Source: an uncultured Candidatus Saccharibacteria bacterium
GTDB taxonomy: Bacteria; Patescibacteriota; Saccharimonadia; Saccharimonadales; Saccharimonadaceae
Assembly (NCBI GenBank): GCA_934700415.1
Contig: CAKUXN010000014.1
Coordinates: forward strand, 1 to 13,737
Reading direction: 5' to 3'
Length of the DNA stretch: 13,737 bases
The notes beneath the pieces were generated by a model. That model was not told the origin of the DNA. It made no database searches and saw only the letters and a program-made list of their open reading frames with translations. Position 1 is the stretch's first letter; every line of letters starts with the position of its first letter. This document shows positions 9,218-13,737 of the stretch, one piece after another. A program made the translations under genes and the position numbers.

Positions 9218-10327
9218 TTATTCTTCTGAAGAGCTTTCTTCAAGAGCACTAAGAAGAGAGTCTTCGACGTTCTTTTTCTTTTTCTTAGGGGTGGCTTTGA
9301 CGAGTTCAATGTCGATTTCGAAGCCAGTGAGCTTAGAGGCGAGGCGAACGTTTTGACCTTGTTTACCGATAGCGATGGATTGCTGATCTTCCGAAACGAA
9401 GACTTTGGCTTTCTTGCCGTCGATTTCGACTTTGTTGATTTCGGCTGGGCTCAAAGCTTCACGGATATATTCGGATGGATTGTCGCTCCAGGTAACGATA
9501 TCGATTTTTTCGCGTTCACCGATTTCGTTCATGACGGCCTGAACGCGAATACCGCGACCACCTACAAAAGTACCAACTGGGTCAATGCCAGGGGCAGTGG
9601 CGGCGACAGCAATTTTGGTGCGACGACCAGCTTCACGAGCGATGCCTTTGATTTCAACGGTGTGATTTTCAAGTTCGGGGACTTCTTGGCGGAAGAGATA
9701 TTCTACAAATTCTGCGCAGCCACGAGAAAGAATGAGCTGAGAACCACGTTCGCCACGTTCGATATTTTTGATGTAAACTTTAATGCGGTTGCCGACGGTG
9801 TAATATTCGCCATCAATTTGCTCACTTCGAGGCATGATGCCACTAGCGCGGCCGAGGTCGATACGAACGAGCTTAGGTTCTACGCGGGAAACCATACCAG
9901 TAACGATGGTGCCGACTTTGTCTTCAAAGGCATTAAGTACGGCGTCGTTTTCGGCTTCGCGAAGACGCTGAATGACGACTTGCTTGGCGGTCTGAGCGGC
10001 GACACGACCAAAGTTTACGACTTTGTGCTTTTCTTCAACTACGTCACCGAGTTTGGCATTTTTGCCAGCTTCTTTAAGAGGAATTTCGGTAGATGGGTTG
10101 TAAGCCAAACCATCTTCGATAACTTCACGAGCCACAAAGACATCGGCTTCGCCAGTCTTTGTATTCAACACGGCACGAACATTCATTTCACGATCGCCAT
10201 TATCTTTACGCCAAGCGGCAGCAATGGCTTGTTCGATTACATTTATGACAGTATCTTTCGGTAAACCTTTTTCTTCGGCAATAATATCTACCATTGCGGA
10301 CATTTGCTTCAAATCTAAGCCTTCCAT
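9218..10327 (-). CDS. nusA: Transcription termination/antitermination factor NusA
   Basis: 369 aa. NusA binds RNA polymerase and nascent RNA, modulates pausing and termination, and takes part in rRNA antitermination. Domains in order: RNAP-binding N-terminal domain (about 1-130, with FGRVAAQTAKQVVIQRLREAE at its end), S1 domain (about 135-200, GTIVTGMVSRVEPKLVRIDLG), KH1 (about 225-290, DPVGTFVGGRGIRVQAVMNE) and KH2 (about 300-345, SIAIGKQGQNVRLASKLTG), then a lysine run KKKKK and an acidic tail. No C-terminal AR repeats, as in many bacteria. The frame continues upstream, but ATG at 10327 with AAAGGA 6 bp before it is the right start; the longer version would run into the divergent RNase J gene. 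It stands alone between its own promoter and terminator, not in the usual rimP-nusA-infB cluster. Confidence 0.95.
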   Translation of the reverse strand: MEGLDLKQMSAMVDIIAEEKGLPKDTVINVIEQAIAAAWRKDNGDREMNVRAVLNTKTGEADVFVAREVIEDGLAYNPSTEIPLKEAGKNAKLGDVVEEKHKVVNFGRVAAQTAKQVVIQRLREAENDAVLNAFEDKVGTIVTGMVSRVEPKLVRIDLGRASGIMPRSEQIDGEYYTVGNRIKVYIKNIERGERGSQLILSRGCAEFVEYLFRQEVPELENHTVEIKGIAREAGRRTKIAVAATAPGIDPVGTFVGGRGIRVQAVMNEIGEREKIDIVTWSDNPSEYIREALSPAEINKVEIDGKKAKVFVSEDQQSIAIGKQGQNVRLASKLTGFEIDIELVKATPKKKKKNVEDSLLSALEESSSEE

Positions 10328-10350
10328 ATATTTTCCTTTCTTATTAAATA

Positions 10351-10372
10351 AACCGGCCTTTTTAGGTCGGTT
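10351..10372. repeat. Inverted repeat in the nusA leader
   Basis: AACCGGCC and GGTCGGTT flank a 6-nt loop. In the plus-strand RNA all 8 pairs form with one G-U; in the nusA mRNA (minus strand) there is one A-C mismatch. No T-tract follows in either direction, so it is not a clear terminator. It lies 12 bp before the nusA ribosome binding site; any regulatory role is a guess. Confidence 0.4.
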
Positions 10373-10388
10373 AGTTCTGCATGGTTTT

Positions 10389-10417
10389 ATTATAGCAAAC
10401 GTATTGCGAAAATGCAA
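10389..10417 (-). promoter_or_regulatory. nusA promoter
   Basis: On the minus strand TTGCAT (10417-10412) and TATAAT (10394-10389) are 17 bp apart. Expected start is near 10382, about 55 nt before the ATG. Its -35 end overlaps the RNase J promoter. Confidence 0.75.
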
Positions 10418-10432
10418 GAGTTTTGTTATAAT
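10404..10432 (+). promoter_or_regulatory. RNase J promoter
   Basis: TTGCGA (10404-10409) and TATAAT (10427-10432), 17-bp spacer. Expected start near 10439, so the leader is about 30 nt and contains AAAGGA (10460-10465) before the ATG. Confidence 0.8.
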
Positions 10433-10469
10433 AGGGATAACGAATTTACTTGTAATAAAAAAGGAACTT

Positions 10470-12590
10470 ATGAATTTAAAAGAAGAAGAGCGACGTGCTC
10501 GGCTCTTAAAATCAAGAGCAGAAAGACTGCCAGATATTAAAAAACAGTTTGAGGAATCACAAAAACGCAATTTTAATTCAAACTTTCAGCCAGGTGGTAA
10601 GGATGCCAAGCTAGTTAAAAAACCAGTCACAGTTGTGGTAAAGCCAGCCAAAAAACCTAAGGCTCCTGAAGTAAAGTCAAAAGCTAAAGTCGAAGCTGAA
10701 AAACGTAAAGTGAATTTATCGGTGTCGGCCAAAAAAGGCGACATGGTACATCATCAGAGGATGCTCTCGCAAGACGTAAATGCTCAGGCAACACAGCATA
10801 TTATTGGTATTCCAGTCAACAAATCACGCTACAATGGCTATAATGGTGAACAAATCACGAATGCCAAGCTGAAGCAAATGCGTCCCGATCCAGAAGCAGT
10901 ACGAATTATTCCGATTGGTGGTGTGGGTGAATTTGGCATTGGCAAAAACATGACCATTTTAGAATATAAATCCGAAATGATTGTGATCGATATGGGGGTG
11001 TTATTTGCAGGGGAAGACTATCCAGGTGTGAATTATCTCATACCTGATATAAAATATCTTGAAGATAATATTGCGAAAGTAAAAGCGATTTGTTTTACGC
11101 ACGCACATCTTGATCATATTGGTGCATGTAGGCATTTGTTGCCAAAGTTTAACCCACTAACGCCGATTTATGCGACGGATTTTACGATTGGTATGATTAA
11201 GAAGCAGATGTCAGAGCTTGACGATGTGCCAGATTTGAATTATCAGGTGGTAGATCCATTCAAACACGAAAAGGTTCAGGTTTCCGAGCATTTTAGTGTG
11301 GAATTTATACACACCTTGCATTCAATTCCAGGAAATACGGCAATTGTAGTGCGGACGCCAAATGGACTTATTTATATGTCGGGCGACTGGCGGCACGAAG
11401 AGCATCCAATGGGGGCACAGACTGATTATACGCGAATCGACGAGATTGTGAAAAATGAAGGGGTTGATCTTATGTTAAATGAATCGACCAATATCGATTC
11501 GCCGGGAAGGCATCCGCATTCTGAATATGATGTAGGCGAGAATTTGGGTAAAGTGATGGACCATTATGCAAATGGACGAGTGATTATTTCGTGTTTCTCG
11601 TCGCAGATTTCTCGTATCGAACTTATTCTAAAGGAAGCAGCTGCGCGCGGTCGTAAAGTAGCATTTTCCGGTTTCTCGATGATAAATAACGTAGAAGTAG
11701 CGCTTAGGTCAAAATCAATTAAAGTGCCAAAAGATACGATTGTGAAAATGGAAGACATCGTGAAGTTGCCAGATGAAAAAGTCTGCATTGTGTGTACTGG
11801 GTCGCAAGGCGAGCTCAATGCGGTACTTAATCGCATGGTAACTGGCGCGCACAAATATATTAAGATTAAGTCTACAGACACAATTGTGTTTTCGTCGAAT
11901 CCGATTCCTGGGAACGAGCCGCATGTAGTAGGTACTGTCGATGGGTTGTTGCGTGAAGGTGCGCAGGTGATCCAAAATGGCAAGACACACCTTACGAATA
12001 TTGGACCTTTGCATTTGTCGGGCCACGCCTACTTTGAGGATCACGTAGATTTTGTGACACGGCTTGCACCAAAAAATTACATGCCATATCACGGTGAGTT
12101 TTATATGCTAGAACACAACGCCGAAATGGCAGAAAACGTGATTGGAATTCCACGAGAAAGAATTTTGGTGTCGGATGATGGGGATATCATAGAGCTTTTG
12201 CCAGATAAGACGATTCGTAAGAATGGTAGAATACACGCGGGCAATAAATTGTACGACGATGCTGATAAGCCAGTACACGAAGCGGTGGTGAAGGACCGAA
12301 TTCACATTTCGCGAGAAGGAATTTTTGTGATTGTGTTGACGTTGAATAAGAAAACTGGACATTTGTTAAAGACACCAGATATCGTATCGCGAGCATTTAT
12401 TTATCTTGACAATTCGGAAGAATTGATTGGTAAAATTCGTCATTACCTTCGCCAAAAGACGGATAAGTCGATTTCGACCGACCCGGAAATGAAAGTACTA
12501 AAAGAGGAAATTAAAGAAGATATTACGCATATTCTCTTTGATGCGACGGGGCATACGCCGATTGTCATTCCGGTGATAAATAAGGTATAA
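10470..12590 (+). CDS. rnj: Ribonuclease J with long basic N-terminal extension
   Basis: 706 aa. RNase J is a metallo-beta-lactamase/beta-CASP enzyme with 5'-3' exo- and endonuclease activity in mRNA decay and rRNA maturation. Zinc-site motif HAHLDH lies at residues 211-216; further motifs in order are GDWRHEE, NESTNIDSPGRHPHSE, the beta-CASP segments GRVIISCFSSQISRIELI and SGFSMINNVEVA, CTGSQGELNAVLNRM, LSGHAYFEDH and PYHGEF, then the C-terminal domain. In B. subtilis RNase J1 the HxHxDH motif is near residue 74, so this protein has about 135 extra N-terminal residues, charged and rich in Lys, Ala, Pro and Val (KKPVTVVVKPAKKPK), likely disordered and RNA-binding. ATG 10470 is chosen because AAAGGA and a good promoter precede it; the frame stays open to 10224 but that part overlaps divergent nusA. 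The gene's last bases form the -10 of the trxA promoter. Confidence 0.95.
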   Translation: MNLKEEERRARLLKSRAERLPDIKKQFEESQKRNFNSNFQPGGKDAKLVKKPVTVVVKPAKKPKAPEVKSKAKVEAEKRKVNLSVSAKKGDMVHHQRMLSQDVNAQATQHIIGIPVNKSRYNGYNGEQITNAKLKQMRPDPEAVRIIPIGGVGEFGIGKNMTILEYKSEMIVIDMGVLFAGEDYPGVNYLIPDIKYLEDNIAKVKAICFTHAHLDHIGACRHLLPKFNPLTPIYATDFTIGMIKKQMSELDDVPDLNYQVVDPFKHEKVQVSEHFSVEFIHTLHSIPGNTAIVVRTPNGLIYMSGDWRHEEHPMGAQTDYTRIDEIVKNEGVDLMLNESTNIDSPGRHPHSEYDVGENLGKVMDHYANGRVIISCFSSQISRIELILKEAAARGRKVAFSGFSMINNVEVALRSKSIKVPKDTIVKMEDIVKLPDEKVCIVCTGSQGELNAVLNRMVTGAHKYIKIKSTDTIVFSSNPIPGNEPHVVGTVDGLLREGAQVIQNGKTHLTNIGPLHLSGHAYFEDHVDFVTRLAPKNYMPYHGEFYMLEHNAEMAENVIGIPRERILVSDDGDIIELLPDKTIRKNGRIHAGNKLYDDADKPVHEAVVKDRIHISREGIFVIVLTLNKKTGHLLKTPDIVSRAFIYLDNSEELIGKIRHYLRQKTDKSISTDPEMKVLKEEIKEDITHILFDATGHTPIVIPVINKV

Positions 12591-12591
12591 T
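12562..12591 (+). promoter_or_regulatory. Promoter of the thioredoxin pair, inside the end of RNase J
   Basis: TTGTCA (12562-12567), 18-bp spacer, TATAAT (12586-12591); the -10 contains the RNase J stop codon TAA. A 14-bp palindrome, ATAATATATATTAT (12587-12600), spans the -10 and start site; it may be chance in AT-rich DNA. Start is expected near 12598, only about 18 nt before the ATG. Confidence 0.6.
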
Positions 12592-12615
12592 ATATATTAT
12601 ATATAGGAGGTTAAT

Positions 12616-12921
12616 ATGATTGAAGGAAATTCGGAAAACTTTGAAAAAGAAGTTTTGAAGTCGGAGAAGCCAGTACTAGTAGATTTTGATGCTGATTGGT
12701 GTGGACCGTGTCAAATGATGAAACCGATCGTGGAGGAATTTGCTAAAAATAATCCAGACGTGAAAGTCGTATCGGTGAATGTGGACGACGAAGATGCTTT
12801 GTCGGAAACTTATGGCGTGGCAACAATCCCGTGCCTGGTGGTATTTAAAGATGGCGCAGAGGTGGCGCGAGAAGTGGGAGTAATTTCGCCGAAAAAGTTA
12901 GCTAAGATGCTGGAGAAATAA
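12616..12921 (+). CDS. trxA: Thioredoxin
   Basis: 101 aa, a normal size for thioredoxin, a cytoplasmic disulfide reductase for protein substrates. A strong AGGAGG lies 5 bp before the ATG. Typical parts: strand KPVLVDFDADWCGPC with the active-site WCGPC at 28-32, strand VKVVSVNVDDED, the cis-proline loop ATIPC (Pro72) and strand LVVFKDGAEV, then a C-terminal helix. The residue after the cis-proline is Cys73 where thioredoxins usually have Thr, placing a third cysteine close to the active site. It is directly followed by the reductase-like gene (stop TAA then ATG with no gap), so the two are translationally linked and probably partners. Confidence 0.95.
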   Translation: MIEGNSENFEKEVLKSEKPVLVDFDADWCGPCQMMKPIVEEFAKNNPDVKVVSVNVDDEDALSETYGVATIPCLVVFKDGAEVAREVGVISPKKLAKMLEK

Positions 12922-13692
12922 ATGGCGGAGAGTTTTGATGTAGTGATTGTGGGGGCAGGTATTGCCGGTATGACGGCGGCGATTTATGTAAAGCGCGCCA
13001 ACAAGACGGCAGTAGTGCTTGAAAGTAAAATTTACGGTGGACAGATTGTCAACACCTTGAATATCGAAAACTGGCCAGGAGATCTTGGTGTGTCGGGAGC
13101 GGATTTGTCGCAGAAAATATATCACCAGATGAATAAATTAGGCGTGGAAGTAGAATTTGCGGAAGTGATAACGGTGGAGAGGGGAAAAGACGGCTTTATC
13201 GTAAAGACTGAAGATGGTGATATTGAAGCCAAGGCGGTGATTTTTGCGACTGGCACGGAGCCGAGAAAAATGAGCAAGAAGCAGACTGAAGATGCTGGAA
13301 AGCGTGCGATTTCGTATTGTGCTACCTGTGATGGAGCTCTATATAAAGGTAAACCAGTAGTGGTGGTGGGCAGTGGTAATACGGCAAAGCACGAGATGGC
13401 GTATCTTTCAAATATTGCTTCCAAAGTCTACCATATTCATCATGATGATCCGATCCCGAAAGATGCGGCAGCAGTGTTTGTGGCAATTGGGAGAGTACCA
13501 AATACGAAGGCGGCGGAAGGATTGGTGAAAATTGACGAAAATGGCTATATTGTGGCGGGTGAAGATTGTAAAACTTCCTGCCCAGGCGTATTTGTAGCAG
13601 GAGATTGCCGGACGAAGGCAGTGCGCCAGCTTGTGACGGCAGCAGCAGATGGTGCAATAGCGGCGACAGAAGCAGTGCACTATTTGAAATAA
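12922..13692 (+). CDS. trxB: Thioredoxin reductase-like flavoprotein with most of the NADPH domain missing
   Basis: 256 aa, against about 305-320 for normal thioredoxin reductase. Present: FAD-binding GAGIAG (11-16), GGQIVNTLNIENWPG, ATGTEPR, the redox-active CATC (133-136), the Rossmann glycine motif GSGNTA (150-155), and the C-terminal FAD segment GVFVAGDC (222-229) with RQ at 235-236. Between HIHHDD (171-176) and FVAIGRVPNT (186-195) there are about 12 residues where E. coli TrxB has about 70, so about 58 residues are gone, including the HRRxxxR site that binds the NADPH 2'-phosphate. The loss is in frame and the flanks are intact. In the usual enzyme electrons pass NADPH to FAD to CxxC to thioredoxin. 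Here the electron donor is uncertain; flavin thioredoxin reductases without NADPH motifs (ferredoxin-dependent FFTR in Clostridium, DFTR in cyanobacteria) are known. It is coupled to trxA with no intergenic gap. Confidence 0.85.
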   Translation: MAESFDVVIVGAGIAGMTAAIYVKRANKTAVVLESKIYGGQIVNTLNIENWPGDLGVSGADLSQKIYHQMNKLGVEVEFAEVITVERGKDGFIVKTEDGDIEAKAVIFATGTEPRKMSKKQTEDAGKRAISYCATCDGALYKGKPVVVVGSGNTAKHEMAYLSNIASKVYHIHHDDPIPKDAAAVFVAIGRVPNTKAAEGLVKIDENGYIVAGEDCKTSCPGVFVAGDCRTKAVRQLVTAAADGAIAATEAVHYLK

Positions 13693-13694
13693 TG

Positions 13695-13703
13695 TGATAT
13701 AAT
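13695..13703 (+). promoter_or_regulatory. Extended -10 promoter of tRNA-Leu
   Basis: TG, one base, then TATAAT (13698-13703) forms an extended -10; the -35 region (13675-13680, GTGCAC) is poor. Expected start is about 13710-13712, at the first base of the tRNA. The -10 begins 5 bp after the trxB stop. Confidence 0.6.
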
Positions 13704-13711
13704 AATGGGGT

Positions 13712-13737
13712 GCCTCGGTGGCGGAATTGGTATACGC
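13712..13737 (+). tRNA. tRNA-Leu, 5' part (cut by window end)
   Basis: The last 26 bases begin GCCTCGGTGGCGGAATTGG and continue TATACGC, matching the acceptor arm and D-arm of bacterial leucine tRNAs (typically GCCGAAGTGGCGGAATTGG then TAGACGC). The anticodon lies beyond the window, so the isoacceptor is unknown; a related class II tRNA is less likely. Confidence 0.8.

Noticed and set aside
9353..10264. 303-codon plus-strand ORF
   Set aside because: It is the antisense shadow of nusA, Phe/Asp-rich in a way typical of reverse frames, with no family resemblance.
10224..10469. Longer RNase J N-terminus (open frame from 10224)
   Set aside because: It is antisense to the start of nusA and crosses the RNase J promoter; ATG 10470 has promoter and ribosome binding site.
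10328..10570. Longer NusA N-terminus (open frame up to 10570)
   Set aside because: It would overlap the divergent RNase J gene and both promoters; the family N-terminus and ribosome binding site fit ATG at 10327.

Overview
This AT-rich bacterial window reads cleanly with the standard bacterial code. Intact genes end in TAA or TAG, and no intact gene ends in TGA. Canonical TTGACA/TATAAT promoters with 17-bp spacers and AGGAGG-type ribosome binding sites are common. A 23S-5S rRNA unit with its own promoter and no 16S gene, a lone nusA, a long lysine-rich RNase J, a reduced thioredoxin reductase and a WxL-like surface cassette together suggest a host-associated Candidate Phyla Radiation bacterium. 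Candidatus Saccharibacteria (TM7) is my best guess, but this is judged from overall character and not proven by a marker tree. Reassignment of UGA to Gly (Gracilibacteria/Absconditabacteria) does not fit, because the ORFs are intact under code 11.

Layout. 1-804: 3' part of a rhodanese plus thioredoxin-fold protein. 856-3169: cell-surface cassette made of a WxL-like secreted protein with a strong promoter, a 5' stem-loop and its own terminator, then a single-pass membrane protein and a DUF916/WxLIP-like membrane-anchored protein, then a terminator. 3219-5027: a helicase IV-like SF1 helicase cut by one in-frame TAG. 5047-8653: rRNA unit with consensus promoter, boxA-like leader, a 23S rRNA of about 3.08 kb with two structured expansions, 5S rRNA and a terminator. 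8662-9169: a small membrane protein driven by a promoter almost identical to the rRNA promoter. 9170-9205: bidirectional terminator shared with nusA, which runs on the minus strand. 10389-10432: overlapping divergent promoters for nusA and RNase J. 10470-12590: RNase J. 12562-13692: trxA and a shortened trxB-like gene. 13698 to the end: promoter and start of a tRNA-Leu.

How the parts fit. Most of the right half is gene-expression machinery (rRNA, NusA, RNase J, tRNA) plus a thioredoxin pair. The left half is a surface module in which every protein has at least two predicted extracellular cysteines, next to a thioredoxin-fold/rhodanese protein. The most unusual items are the reductase that lacks most of its NADPH domain, the divergent WxL/WxLIP-like cassette, the 23S expansions, the stop-interrupted helicase, and the promoter arrangement between nusA and RNase J. 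I see no CRISPR array, insertion sequence, prophage or defence island.
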